This document shows, in pieces, positions 40,343 to 49,745 of a stretch of 64,000 bases of DNA; the first letter of the stretch is position 1, and every line of letters starts with the position of its first letter. Source of the DNA: Nocardioides sp. TF02-7 (GTDB lineage: Bacteria > Actinomycetota > Actinomycetes > Propionibacteriales > Nocardioidaceae); contig NZ_CP092535.1 of NCBI RefSeq assembly GCF_022437945.1, forward strand, positions 2,914,001 through 2,978,000, given 5' to 3'. Position numbers and translations under genes: made by a program. The notes under the pieces were generated by a model. That model saw only the letters and a program-made list of their open reading frames with translations. It was not told where the DNA came from and did not search any database.

Positions 40343-41278
40343 CTACCGAGCCTCGGCCACCAGCCGCTCGGCCAGCGCCGTCCACCCCGGGTCCGGCTCC
40401 CACCCCGGCTCGCCCGGGATCGCGACCAGCGTGCGCGTCTCCAGGTCGCTCACCCGCTCGGCCGGCGGCCCGTAGACCTCGACGACGTACGACGGCCGTG
40501 AGCTGACGGCGTACGCCTCGGCCTGGGCCTCGAGCATGGTGACCAGCACCGGGTGGCTGTTCGGGGTGACCGACGCCAGGTCGGGGTCGTCCTCGAGCCG
40601 CACCGCCGCCCGGAGCCGCGTGTCGGAGAGCTCGAGCGACACCGGCTCCAGCCCGGGCAGCGCGATGCTGTTGTGCAGCAGGTCCCACTGCTGCGCCAGC
40701 GCCCGGGTGACGCGGCCGGCGGTCGAGAGGACGAGCGCGCCGCCGCGGGTCGGCTCGTCGGCCGACCACCGCTCCCACGTCGAGAGCTCGGGGTGCTCGG
40801 CGACGGTGCGGACGGCGTCGGCGATCCGCCCGGACCCCGCCGGGACGTGGAGCGCGGTCGAGACGTCGCGGACGACCACGGCCAGGCCGTCGAAGGCCGC
40901 CTCGGCGACGACCGCGCGCTCCGCGAGCGCGCGCGGCGGCAGCGCGGCGGACCCCTCCGCGCGTTCGACGTCGACCTCGAGCGTCACGTCCGCCAGCACG
41001 AGCTCCGCGGCGGCGACACCGCGGAGGCCGGCGTCGGCGACCGACGGCCCGACCTGCGCCACCACGTGCGCGAGCTCGCCGGGGGCGATGTCGTCGGCGA
41101 CGTCGACCTCGAGGGTGGCGACGCCCTGCCAGTCCGGCTCCGCGCTGACCGCGACCACCCCGGGCAGCGCGCCGAGCAGCCCCTCGACCTCGGTCGCCGC
41201 CTGCTGCTGCTCCTCGGTCGGCCCGCAGGCCGCCAGCGCGGAGAGCAGGAGCAGCGCGGCCGTCGCCCGGACCCGCAC
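40343..41278 (-). CDS. Putative lipoprotein
   Basis: 311 residues, GTG start, frame intact. Signal sequence ATAALLLLSALAACG with lipobox LAAC at about residue 18. The mature part alternates short strands and helices without a recognised domain. One base downstream of the neighbouring membrane protein gene, so probably co-transcribed. Confidence 0.65.
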   Translation of the reverse strand: MRVRATAALLLLSALAACGPTEEQQQAATEVEGLLGALPGVVAVSAEPDWQGVATLEVDVADDIAPGELAHVVAQVGPSVADAGLRGVAAAELVLADVTLEVDVERAEGSAALPPRALAERAVVAEAAFDGLAVVVRDVSTALHVPAGSGRIADAVRTVAEHPELSTWERWSADEPTRGGALVLSTAGRVTRALAQQWDLLHNSIALPGLEPVSLELSDTRLRAAVRLEDDPDLASVTPNSHPVLVTMLEAQAEAYAVSSRPSYVVEVYGPPAERVSDLETRTLVAIPGEPGWEPDPGWTALAERLVAEAR

Positions 41279-41279
41279 G

Positions 41280-41882
41280 TCAGGCCGACGCCAGGGCGTA
41301 GACGGCGACCCCCAGGAACGCGCCGGCGGTGCCGAGGGCGAGGTAGAGCCCCCACCACCACAGGCTCCCGGACAGGGAGGCCGAGCTCCACAGGGTGCCG
41401 CGGTCGCGTCCTCGTCGCTGTGCCGGTGGTCGCGCCCGAGCCGTGCGGCGCAGCGCCGTGGCCATCGCCCACCACGCCGGCGCGGCCATCGCCCAGAACA
41501 GCACGCCGCAGAAGAGCCACGAGAAGTGGAAGCCGTCCTCGAACGCGAACTCCAGGAAGTTCCACCCCAGCGAGGTGAAGAGCAAGGCCCACATCGGCAG
41601 CAGCAGCGACGGGCCGCCGATGGTGGAGGCGAAGCCGGAGCCGGACAGGGTCGCCACGACCAGCACCGGGATCGCCACCGCGATCAGCCAGCTGCCCTCG
41701 GGGCACGGCGTGGCGACCTGGTAGGGCCCGCCGCTCGCGCACGACCCGCCCACGCCCATCACCGCCCGCATCGACAGGTACGCCCACACCAGGCACGCCC
41801 CCACCAGCAGCACGCACACGTAGGTCACCACCACCGGGACGTACGACGACCCTGGGCGCTGGCCGGTCGACTCGGCTGTCAC
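41280..41882 (-). CDS. Hypothetical membrane protein
   Basis: 200 residues from the GTG at 41882. Four or five membrane spans, for example VVVTYVCVLLVGACLVWAYL and WLFCGVLFWAMAAPAWWAMA, with a Cys-containing loop SCASGGPYQVATPCPEGSW. An upstream in-frame GTG at 41948 is possible, but the extra residues are polar and near the divergent gene. No family recognised. Confidence 0.6.
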   Translation of the reverse strand: MTAESTGQRPGSSYVPVVVTYVCVLLVGACLVWAYLSMRAVMGVGGSCASGGPYQVATPCPEGSWLIAVAIPVLVVATLSGSGFASTIGGPSLLLPMWALLFTSLGWNFLEFAFEDGFHFSWLFCGVLFWAMAAPAWWAMATALRRTARARPPAQRRGRDRGTLWSSASLSGSLWWWGLYLALGTAGAFLGVAVYALASA

Positions 41883-41998
41883 GCGGGTCAGGGTAGGGAC
41901 CTTTGCCTGCGACCGTGCGCCGAATGCCGTTGAATCCTCCTCGTGCACCCCACCTGTCCCGCGATCCCGGTCGTCCGTCCAGCCGCGGGGGAGCGGCG

Positions 41999-42574
41999 AT
42001 GATGCTGCGGGCGGCGGTCGTCCCGCCTGCCGAGGCGCTCGCCGAGCTCACGACGGCCACCGCCGACCTCCGTCGCGTGCCGGGGGTGGACGCGGTGCCG
42101 CCCGACCAGCTCGACATCCCGGTCGCGTCGTTCGGCAACCTGACGACGGCCGACGCCGGCCGGATCGTCGAGGTGCTGAGGGACGCGTTCGAGGGCGCGA
42201 CCGGGCCGGTCGTGCGGTTCTCCGGCGTCACGCTCCTCGACCCCGAGGAGCAGTCGCGCAGCGCCCGGCCGCGGGCGACGCTCGTCACCACGCTCACGGG
42301 CGACGTCGACCCGGTCGTCGACCTGGCCCGGTTCGTCCCCGAGGCGGTCGCCCGGCTCGGGCTGATGGTCGACCGCCGGAGGTTCCGGCCGGCGCTGACC
42401 CTGGGGTCGGTCGCCGCCGACGACGCGCCCCGGCTGCTGGCCACCGCGCTGGACGGGGTCGCGGGCTGGGCCGGACGCGAGTGGACGGTGCCGGGGCTCT
42501 CGTTGCTCCGGATGCGCCTCGACCACGGGCGCCGGATGGTGGGCGAGGAGCACGCGCGGATCCACCTCGCCTGA
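41999..42574 (+). CDS. 2'-5' RNA ligase-like protein lacking both catalytic histidines
   Basis: 191 residues, frame intact. The overall layout follows the 2H phosphoesterase/LigT family, but where active members have two HxT motifs this protein has DIPVASFG and RPALTLGSV, so both histidines are replaced. Either a non-catalytic RNA- or nucleotide-binding relative, or a protein whose match to the family is only structural. GGGGGAG precedes the two adjacent ATGs. Confidence 0.55.
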   Translation: MMLRAAVVPPAEALAELTTATADLRRVPGVDAVPPDQLDIPVASFGNLTTADAGRIVEVLRDAFEGATGPVVRFSGVTLLDPEEQSRSARPRATLVTTLTGDVDPVVDLARFVPEAVARLGLMVDRRRFRPALTLGSVAADDAPRLLATALDGVAGWAGREWTVPGLSLLRMRLDHGRRMVGEEHARIHLA

Positions 42575-42581
42575 CGTGGGC

Positions 42582-42599
42582 TAGAATGAGAACACGTTC
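42582..42599 (+). promoter_or_regulatory. -10 box and KstR-like operator of the DUF35-thiolase pair
   Basis: TAGAAT at 42582-42587 is a good -10. It is followed at 42590-42599 by GAACACGTTC, a near-perfect palindrome with the AACnnGTT core of KstR, the TetR repressor of sterol catabolism. The 3' flank (CTA) fits the wider consensus; the 5' flank does not. Placement over the transcription start suits repression. The ATG is at 42618. Confidence 0.5.
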
Positions 42600-42617
42600 T
42601 AGTTCTCGCGAGGTGGC

Positions 42618-43067
42618 ATGAGCTCGACTGCGTCCCCGGCCGTGGCCGGCTGGTTCACCACGGGGCCCGAGCCCCGGCTGCTGGCGTCGCGGTGCACCAC
42701 GTGTGCCACCCTGGTCTTCCCCCCGCACCCCGAGGACGCCACCGCGTCCTGCCGCAACCCCGGCTGCGACGGCCAGGGAGCACGAGGTCGCACCGCTCTC
42801 ACGCCGTGGCCACGTGTGGTCCTACACCGACGCGCAGTACCAGCCGCCGCCGCCGTACGTCCCGGCGAGCGAGCCGTTCCGGCCGTTCGCGCTCGCGGCC
42901 GTCGAGCTGCCGGAGGGGCTGGTGGTGCTGGGCCAGGTCGCCGAGGGCCACGGCGTCGCCGACCTCGCCGTCGGTCTCGAGGTCGAGCTGGTCGTGGAGA
43001 CGCTCCACGCCGACGAGACGGGCGAGCGGCTGACCTGGCGCTGGCGGCCGACGGGGAGGCCCGGTGA
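42618..43067 (+). CDS. DUF35 zinc-ribbon/OB-fold protein
   Basis: 149 residues after two compensating corrections: an extra G at 42776-42778 and one base missing near 43050. Zinc ribbon SRCTTCATLVFPPHPED then CRNPGCDG (four Cys, residues about 26-50), followed by an OB fold (VWSYTDAQYQPPPPY, PEGLVVLGQVAEGHG). DUF35 proteins partner thiolase-fold enzymes, as aldolases in steroid side-chain degradation or as acyl-CoA-binding subunits. The thiolase gene overlaps it by four bases. Confidence 0.82.
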   Translation: MSSTASPAVAGWFTTGPEPRLLASRCTTCATLVFPPHPEDATASCRNPGCDGQGARGRTALTPWPRVVLHRRAVPAAAAVRPGERAVPAVRARGRRAAGGAGGAGPGRRGPRRRRPRRRSRGRAGRGDAPRRRDGRAADLALAADGEAR

Positions 43068-44285
43068 GCGGGCCGGTCGTCGTCGCGGGCGTCGGCATGC
43101 ACCCGTGGGGCAAGTGGGGCCGCCCGTTCGTCGAGTACGGGGTCCACGCGGCCCGCGCGGCGCTGGCCGACGCCGGCGTCGCGTGGCGCGACGTCGACCT
43201 GGTCGTCGGCGGCGAGACCGTGCGCAACGGCTACGCCGGCTACGTCGCCGGCTCGACGTTCGCCCAGGCGCTGGGCTGGAACGGCGCGCGGGTCGCCACG
43301 TCGTACGCCGCGTGCGCGACCGGCGCCCAGGCGCTCGACACCGCCCGCGCCCGGATCCTCGCCGGCCTGTCGGAGGTCGCCCTCGTCGTCGGCGCCGACA
43401 CCACCCCCCAAGGGCTTCCTCGCCCCCAACGCCGGCGAGCGGTGGACCGATCCCGACTGGCTGCGGTTCCGGCTGCTCGGCATGACCAACCCGGCGTACT
43501 TCGCGCTCTACGCCCGCCGCCGGATGGACCTCTACGGCGCGACCAGCGAGGACTTCGCCCGGGTCAAGGTCAAGAACGCCCGGCACGGGCTGGCCAACCC
43601 CAACGCCCGCTACCGCAAGGAGGTCAGCGTCGCCGACGTGCTCGACTCCGCGGTCGTCTCCGACCCGCTGCACCTGCTCGACATCTGCGCCACCTCCGAC
43701 GGCGCCGCTGCGGTGCTGCTGGTCGGCGGCGACCGCGCCCGGCGGCTGGCGCAGAACGACGGCGCCCACCCGCCGGTGCGGGTCGAGGCGGTGTCGACGG
43801 TGACGCCCACGTTCCCCCACACGGTCATCGACATGCCGCTGCTCGCCACCGACCACGCCGCCGGCGCCGAGCCCGCCCGGACGTTCAAGGAGTCGATCGG
43901 CGACGCGGCGTACGAGGAGGCCGGGATCGGTCCCGACGACGTCGACGTCGCCGAGGTCTACGACCTGTCCACCGCGCTCGAGCTGGACTGGATGGAGGAC
44001 CTCGGCCTCTGCCGCCGCGGCGAGGCCGAGGTGCTGCTCCGGGCGGGCGAGACCGCGGTCGGCGGCCGGATCCCCGTCAACCCCTCCGGGGGCCTCGCCT
44101 GCTTCGGCGAGGCGGTGCCGGCGCAGGCCCTCGCCCAGGTCTGCGAGCTGACCTGGCAGCTGCGCGGCCAGGCCACCGGCCGCCAGGTCGAGGGCGCGCG
44201 CGGCCGCGCCGGGCACCCACGGGTCGGGATCACCGCCAACCAGGGCCTCTTCGGCCACGGGTCGGCGGTCGTGCTCAGCCGCTGA
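43064..44285 (+). CDS. Thiolase-fold lipid-transfer protein (acetyl-CoA acetyltransferase-like)
   Basis: About 406 residues after correction. The active-site region YAACATGAQALDTA has the thiolase Cys; DVAEVYDLSTALELDWMEDL and the C-terminal NPSGGLACFGEAVPAQALAQ and ITANQGLFGHGSA match the SCP-x/Ltp thiolases rather than biosynthetic ones. A C run at 43404-43409 has one extra base (DTTPKGFLAPNAGERW expected). With the DUF35 partner it likely forms an Ltp-type retro-aldolase or thiolase, in line with the KstR-like operator. Confidence 0.83.
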
Positions 44286-44341
44286 CGGTCGGGCGGGCCG
44301 TGTCCCGTATCGGACCGCGGTCCGCGCTAGGCGAGCGCGAG

Positions 44342-44347
44342 TACGTT
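44342..44347 (+). promoter_or_regulatory. -10 box of the AAA ATPase-VWA pair
   Basis: TACGTT, six bases before the GTG at 44354; fits TANNNT and predicts a leaderless transcript. Confidence 0.4.
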
Positions 44348-44353
44348 GAGGGC

Positions 44354-45780
44354 GTGACCGCTCACCTCGCACCTGAGACGTCCACCGCCCCCAGCATCGC
44401 CACCGTCGGGGGAGCTGCGCGCCTCCGGCCACGTGCACAAGCCGCTGCGCGCCGAGATCCGCGACAACCTGCTGGCCAAGCTCGCCGCGGGGGGAGGACC
44501 CGTGGCCGGGGCTGCACGGGTTCGAGGACACCGTCGTCCCCCAGCTCGAGCGGGCGCTGCTCGCCGGGCACGACGTCGTGCTGCTCGGCGAGCGCGGCCA
44601 GGGCAAGACCCGGCTGCTCCGCACCCTCGTCGGGCTGCTCGACGAGTGGACGCCGGTGATCTCCGGCTCTGAGCTCGGCGAGCACCCGTTCGACCCCGTC
44701 ACCCACGCCTCGCGTGCGGCCGCGGCGTCGTACGGCGACGACCTGCGGGTCTCCTGGCGGCACCGCAGCGAGCGGTACGCCGAGAAGCTGGCGACCCCGG
44801 ACACGTCCGTCGCCGACCTGATCGGCGACGTCGACCCGATGAAGGTCGCCGAGGGCCGCTCGCTCGGCGACCCCGAGACCATCCACTTCGGGCTGATCCC
44901 GCGCTCCCACCGCGGCATCGTCGCCATCAACGAGCTGCCCGACCTCGCCGAGCGGATCCAGGTCGCGATGCTCAACGTGATGGAGGAGCGCGACATCCAG
45001 ATCCGCGGCTACGTGCTGCGGCTGCCGCTCGACGTGCTCGTCGTCGCCTCGGCCAACCCGGAGGACTACACCAACCGCGGCCGGATCATCACGCCGCTCA
45101 AGGACCGCTTCGGCGCCGAGATCCGCACCCACTACCCGACCGAGCTCGAGGCCGAGATGGCCGTCGTCCGGCAGGAGGCCGACCTCGTCGCCGAGGTGCC
45201 GGAGCCGCTGCTGGAGGTGCTGGCCCGGTTCACGCGCAACCTGCGCGAATCCAGCGCCGTCGACCAGCGCTCGGGCGTCTCGGCGCGGTTCGCGATCGCC
45301 GGCGCGGAGACCATCGCCGCGGCCGCCCTCCGCCGGGCCACGCTGCTCGGCGAGGAGGCGGCCGTCGCCCGGGTCGTCGACCTCGAGACGGCGGTCGACG
45401 TGCTCGGCGGCAAGATCGAGTTCGAGACCGGGGAGGAGGGCCGGGAGGCCGAGATCCTCACCCACCTGCTGCGCACGGCGACCGCCGAGACGGTGCGCCA
45501 GCACTTCCGCGGCATCGACTTCGCGCTGCTGGTGCAGGCTATCGAGGACGGCGCCATGGTCACCACCGGCGAGGGCGTCGCCGCCCGCGACGTGCTCGCC
45601 GGGCTGCCCGTGCTCGGTGAGTCCGACCTCTACGACCAGGTGTGCGAGCGGCTGCTCGGCGAGGACGGCGGCGCCAACGACGGCGAGCGCGCGTGCGCGA
45701 TCGAGCTCGCCCTCGAGGGCCTCTTCCTCGCCCGGAGGATCGGCAAGGACTCCGACGGCACGGAGACGGTCTATGGCTGA
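44354..45780 (+). CDS. MoxR/ChlI-type AAA ATPase
   Basis: About 474 residues after correction of two insertions (G 44408-44412 and G 44489-44494). Walker A is LLGERGQGKTRLL (about residue 78), Walker B region IVAINELPDLAERIQVAMLN, sensor VVASANPEDYTNRGRIITPL. The FGLIPRSHRGIVAINELPD and MEERDIQIRGY stretches resemble magnesium chelatase subunit I-like ATPases. Paired with a VWA protein eight bases of overlap downstream; such pairs remodel or load metal cofactors onto target enzymes. Target unknown. Confidence 0.85.
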
Positions 45781-47813
45781 CGACCCCGGCCGGTCGCGGA
45801 GACCGCGGGGCGTCGCGACCCACTACACCCGCTACGGCGGCGGCGACCCGCTCGCCCCGCCCGTCGACATCGCCGAGGCGCTCGACGCGATCGGCGAGGA
45901 GGTGATGGCCGGCTACAGCCCCCGAGCGCGCGATGCGCGAGTTCCTCCGCCGCGGCGGCCGCGACCAGGCCGGCCTCGACGACCTCGCCCGCCGGGTGGC
46001 CGAGCGGCGCCGCGACATCCTGCAGCGGCACAACCTCGACGGCACGCTCGAGCAGGTCCGCGAGCTGCTCGAGAAGGCGGTGCTGGAGGAGCGCAAGCAG
46101 CTCGCGCGCGACCCGATGATGGACGACGCCGACCGGGCGTTCCGCGAGATGCGGATGCAGAACCTCCCGCCGTCGCCGGCCGCCGCCGTCACCGAGCTCG
46201 CCGACTACGACTGGCAGAGCACCGAGGCCCGGCAGGCCTACGAGGAGATCAAGGACCTCCTCGGCCGCGAGCTGCTCGACCAGCGGTTCGCCGGGATGAA
46301 GGACGCGCTGGAGAACGCCACCGACGAGGACCGGGAGGCGATCCAGCAGATGCTGGGCGACCTCAACGAGCTGCTCGAGAAGCACGCCCGCGGCGAGGAC
46401 ACCCAGCAGGACTTCGACGACTTCATGGCGAAGCACCGGCAGTTCTTCCCCGAGAACCCCGGCAACGTCGACGAGCTCCTCGACGCGATGGCGCAACGCG
46501 CGGCCGCCGCGCAGCGGATGCTCAACTCGATGAGCGCCGAGCAACGGGAGGAGCTGATGCGGCTCTCGGCGCAGGCGTTCGGGTCGCCGCAGCTGATGGA
46601 GCAGCTCTCCCGCCTCGACGGCAACCTCCAGTCCCTGCGGCCGGGCGAGGACTGGTCGGGGTCGGAGCGGTTCGACGGCGAGCAGGGAGTCGGCCTCGGT
46701 GACGGCACCGGCATGCTCCAGGACCTCGCCGACCTCGACGACCTGGCCGACCAGCTCTCCCAGGGCTACGGCGGCGCCCGCCTCGACGACGTCGACCTCG
46801 ACAAGCTGGCCCGCCAGCTCGGCGACGGCGCCGCCGTCGACGCCCGGAAGCTGCAGGAGCTCGAGCGGGCGCTGCGTGACTCCGGGGCGCTGGAGCGGGG
46901 CTTCGACGGCGAGCTGCGGCTGACCCCGAAGGCGATGCGACAGCTCGGGAAGGCGCTGCTCCGCGACGTCGCCGAGCGGATGTCCGGCCGCCAGGGGCAG
47001 CGGGACCTGCGTCAGGCCGGGGCCGCCGGCGACCTGTCGGGGTCGAGCCGGCAGTGGCAGTTCGGCGACACCGAGCCCTGGGACGTGCCGCGCACGGTCC
47101 TCAACGGTGTGCGGCGTCGTACCGGAGACCCCTCCGGGCCGCGGTTGTCCGTCGACGACATAGAAGTCCAGGAGACCGAGGCCCGTACGCAGGCGGCGGT
47201 CGCGCTGTGCGTCGACACCAGCTTCTCGATGGCGATGGACGGCCGGTGGGTGCCGATGAAGCGCACCGCGCTCGCGCTGCACACGCTGATCGGCACCCGG
47301 TTCCGCGGGGACTCGCTGGAGCTGATCGGCTTCGGCCGGCACGCGGAGCGGATGGAGATCGAGCAGCTGACCGCACTCGACGCGCGGTGGGCCAAGGGCA
47401 CCAACCTGCACCACGCCCTCCTCCTCGCCAACCGCCACTTCCGCAAGCACCCCAACGCCCAGCCGGTGCTGCTGGTCGTCACCGACGGCGAGCCGACCTC
47501 GCACCTGGAGCCCGACGGCGAGGTCTACTTCAGCTACCCGCCGCACCCGATGACGATCGCGCTCGCCGTCCGCGAGCTCGACAACGCCCTGCGCCTGGGC
47601 GCCCAGACCACGTTCTTCCGCCTCGGCGACGACCCCGGCCTCGCCCGGTTCGTCGACTCGATGGCCCGCCGCGTCGACGGCAAGGTCGTCGCCCCCGAGG
47701 CCGACGACCTCGGCGCCGCGGTCGTCGGCTCCTACCTCGGCTCCCGCGGCCCCCAGGGCCGCCCCGGCTCCTACGACGACTGGTTCGGCGGCCGGGGGTT
47801 CTGGGTGGGGTGA
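45773..47813 (+). CDS. VWA domain-containing protein, partner of the AAA ATPase
   Basis: About 679 residues after correction of one insertion (C 45919-45923; SPERAMREFLRRGGRDQ expected). The first 450 residues are charged and largely helical (MAQRAAAAQRMLNSMSAEQR and similar), suggesting coiled-coil contacts. The C-terminal VWA domain has the MIDAS motif CVDTSFSMAMDG (about residue 478) and LLVVTDGEPTSH. Overlaps the ATPase gene by eight bases. Confidence 0.85.
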
Positions 47814-47818
47814 CCGGC

Positions 47819-47849
47819 TTGACCTCAAGTGGGGTTGAGGTCGCACGAT
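47819..47849 (+). promoter_or_regulatory. SoxR/MerR-type promoter with 19-bp spacer and operator
   Basis: TTGACC at 47819-47824 and CACGAT at 47844-47849 are separated by 19 bp, the overlong spacing typical of MerR-family promoters. Within the spacer, ACCTCAAGTGGGGTTGAGGT (47822-47841) matches the SoxR consensus operator at 16 of 20 positions, with both arms intact and only the centre different. The ATG at 47856 is six bases after the -10, so the mRNA is probably leaderless. No MerR-family gene is in the window. Confidence 0.7.
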
Positions 47850-47855
47850 CGCCGC

Positions 47856-48722
47856 ATGGATGCGACGAACCAAACTGTGGCCGTGATCGGCACCGGCGCG
47901 ATCGGATCGGCAGTGACCCGGACCCTGCTCGCCCGAGGTCGTGACGTCGTCGTCTGGAACCGGACGTCCGGGCGAGCCGACGCGATGGTCGAGGCCGGGG
48001 CAAGGCGGGCCGGCTCGTTGAAGGAGGCTGCCGTGGCGCCCCTGGTGCTGCTGACCCTCACTGACTACGCAGCAGTCGACGCGGTCCTGGCGGAGCTCGC
48101 GCCGGCCGACGTCGACCGGACGCTGGTCGTGCTCGCGACCGGTGGCCCGGAGGAGGCGCGGTCGGCGGCGGCGCGTGTGGCGGAGCTAGGAGCCGCCTAC
48201 CTCGACGGAGGCGTCCAGGCAGCCCCGGAGACCGTCGGCACTGAAGCAGCAGCGTTCCTCCTCAGCGGTGACCGGGCGTCGTACGAGCGGCACCGTCCGA
48301 CGTTGGAGCTGCTCGGCGGTACCCGGTTCGTGGGTGACGCGCCTGGCTCCGCGGCCGTGTGGGACCTCGCCCTCTTCGGGGTCTGGTACGACGCCCAGCT
48401 CGGCCTGCTCCGGGCGCTGGCCGCGGTGGTCGAGGCCGGTATCGACGCAACCGCCTTCGCGGAGACGGCCGCGACCCAGCTCGGGCACGTCGTCTCGTCG
48501 GCGTCGGACACCGCGCGCGAGGTCGTCACCGGCCGCCACCCGGCCGGGCCGGCGTCACTTGTCGAGCACCTCCCGGTGCTGCGCCGGCTCGCATCCCTTC
48601 ACGCCCCCGGGCCGCTCGGCGACGGCGGTCTCGGCGCGACGGTGGCCCGGGCCGCGGAACTGGTCGACGCGGGACGGGGCGAAGAGGGCCTCTCCGCCTT
48701 AGTCGTGAGGTCGTCAGGGTGA
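47856..48722 (+). CDS. NAD(P)-dependent oxidoreductase, imine reductase-like (6-phosphogluconate dehydrogenase superfamily)
   Basis: 288 residues, frame intact. Rossmann start VAVIGTGAIGSAVTRTLLAR, with NRTSGRAD after the second strand suggesting NADPH. LDGGVQAAPETVGTEAAAFL and the helical C-terminal WDLALFGVWYDAQLGLLRAL fit the imine reductase/beta-hydroxyacid dehydrogenase group. Probably induced by a redox or drug signal through the MerR-type promoter. The last codons (VRSSG) lie in the hairpin at 48705. Confidence 0.83.
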   Translation: MDATNQTVAVIGTGAIGSAVTRTLLARGRDVVVWNRTSGRADAMVEAGARRAGSLKEAAVAPLVLLTLTDYAAVDAVLAELAPADVDRTLVVLATGGPEEARSAAARVAELGAAYLDGGVQAAPETVGTEAAAFLLSGDRASYERHRPTLELLGGTRFVGDAPGSAAVWDLALFGVWYDAQLGLLRALAAVVEAGIDATAFAETAATQLGHVVSSASDTAREVVTGRHPAGPASLVEHLPVLRRLASLHAPGPLGDGGLGATVARAAELVDAGRGEEGLSALVVRSSG

Positions 48723-48760
48723 GAGTGACCGATAGACCACTCTCACCCTGACGACCTCAC
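48705..48760. repeat. Hairpin A: 23-bp perfect inverted repeat
   Basis: Arms at 48705-48727 and 48738-48760 are perfect inverted copies (core GGTCGTCAGGGTGAGAGTG) around a 10-base loop. The hairpin overlaps the stop codons of both convergent genes (48720-48722 on + and 48757-48759 on -). It could end transcription from both sides, though there is no T tract. A near-identical copy lies at 49746, on the other side of the AbiEi/DUF559 gene. Confidence 0.88.
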
Positions 48761-49716
48761 GCGGCGGCGGGGACGCCGAGGTTGCGCAGGTCGCGGGCGA
48801 CGACGTCGGGCTGGTCGCGCAGCTCGCGGGCGGTGCAGCGGACGACGACGCGGTCGGGGGAGGTGAGGGCGCGCTGGCGGGCGATGTCGTCCTTCCAGTG
48901 CTCGACCTCCATGTGGAAGCCGCCGTCCACCTCGAGCACCAGCACCCGTCCGTCCCGGAGCCGCCACTCGCAGTCGGTGAAGCGCACCCGCCCGCTCGCG
49001 TCGCGCCGCTTGGTCTGGCGGGCGGGCGCGGCCAGGCCGAACCGGCGGCACATCCGGCGCACGTCGAGCTCGGCCACCGACTGCGCGCCACCGGCGATGT
49101 CCACGAGCGCGGCGCGGAGGATGCGGGCCCACCGCAGCGGCTGCATCCGGTCCAGCCACGCCAGCAGGGCCGCCGGGGAGGTGAGCCGCTGCTGCACGAC
49201 CGCGGCCACGACGCCCTCCGCCGTCCGGCGGGAGTCCTGGTAGGCGGCGAAGTGCAGCACAGCCGGCTCGAGCCGGCACACCGGGAGGCGGAGGTCCGTG
49301 CGCCGCAGGTCCGGCAGCGGGCGGCGGGTCTGGACGAAGCCGATGCCGGGCACCGGCCGGCCGAGGTCGGTGCCGCGCGGCACGAGGACCGTCACGTCGT
49401 CGCGGTGCCAGTTGCGCAGGCCGCCGACCTCGGCGGCGGTCAGGTCGCCGACCAGGGCCGGCGGGCCGGCGTGGAGGACGCCCAGCCACATCAGCTGCCG
49501 GCGCCCCAGCTCACCGGTGGTCGTGCCGATCACCGTGGGCGTCCACTCGACCCAGCGGCCCGTGGCGATCCGGTGCCGCACCGCCCAGCGGTCGACGCCG
49601 AGCGCACCGAGCTGGGCGCGGGTGATGAGCCCGCCCTGCTGCGCTGCGACCGCCGCGACCTGCCGCCACGACTCCTGCCCCCGGGACCACGCCACCAGCG
49701 TGGACCATTCCGTCAC
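48757..49716 (-). CDS. AbiEi antitoxin-like N-domain with DUF559-type C-domain
   Basis: 319 residues from the GTG at 49716, frame intact. N-terminal winged-helix segment GGLITRAQLGALGVDRWAVR resembles the AbiEi-type antitoxin domain; the C-terminal VLVLEVDGGFHMEVEHWKDD then RQRAL resembles DUF559, a Vsr/restriction-endonuclease-like fold. Solitary genes of this kind are frequent in Nocardioides-like genomes. No toxin partner is adjacent. Flanked by hairpins A and B. An in-frame ATG at 49770 lies in hairpin B and is thought less likely. Confidence 0.7.
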   Translation of the reverse strand: MTEWSTLVAWSRGQESWRQVAAVAAQQGGLITRAQLGALGVDRWAVRHRIATGRWVEWTPTVIGTTTGELGRRQLMWLGVLHAGPPALVGDLTAAEVGGLRNWHRDDVTVLVPRGTDLGRPVPGIGFVQTRRPLPDLRRTDLRLPVCRLEPAVLHFAAYQDSRRTAEGVVAAVVQQRLTSPAALLAWLDRMQPLRWARILRAALVDIAGGAQSVAELDVRRMCRRFGLAAPARQTKRRDASGRVRFTDCEWRLRDGRVLVLEVDGGFHMEVEHWKDDIARQRALTSPDRVVVRCTARELRDQPDVVARDLRNLGVPAAA

Positions 49717-49745
49717 TTCCCGGGCCGGCCCTCCACAGGCCCTGA

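Noticed and set aside
48705..48760. Hairpin A as a simple rho-independent terminator
   Set aside because: No T tract follows on either strand, and a near-identical copy sits between divergent genes where termination makes no sense.
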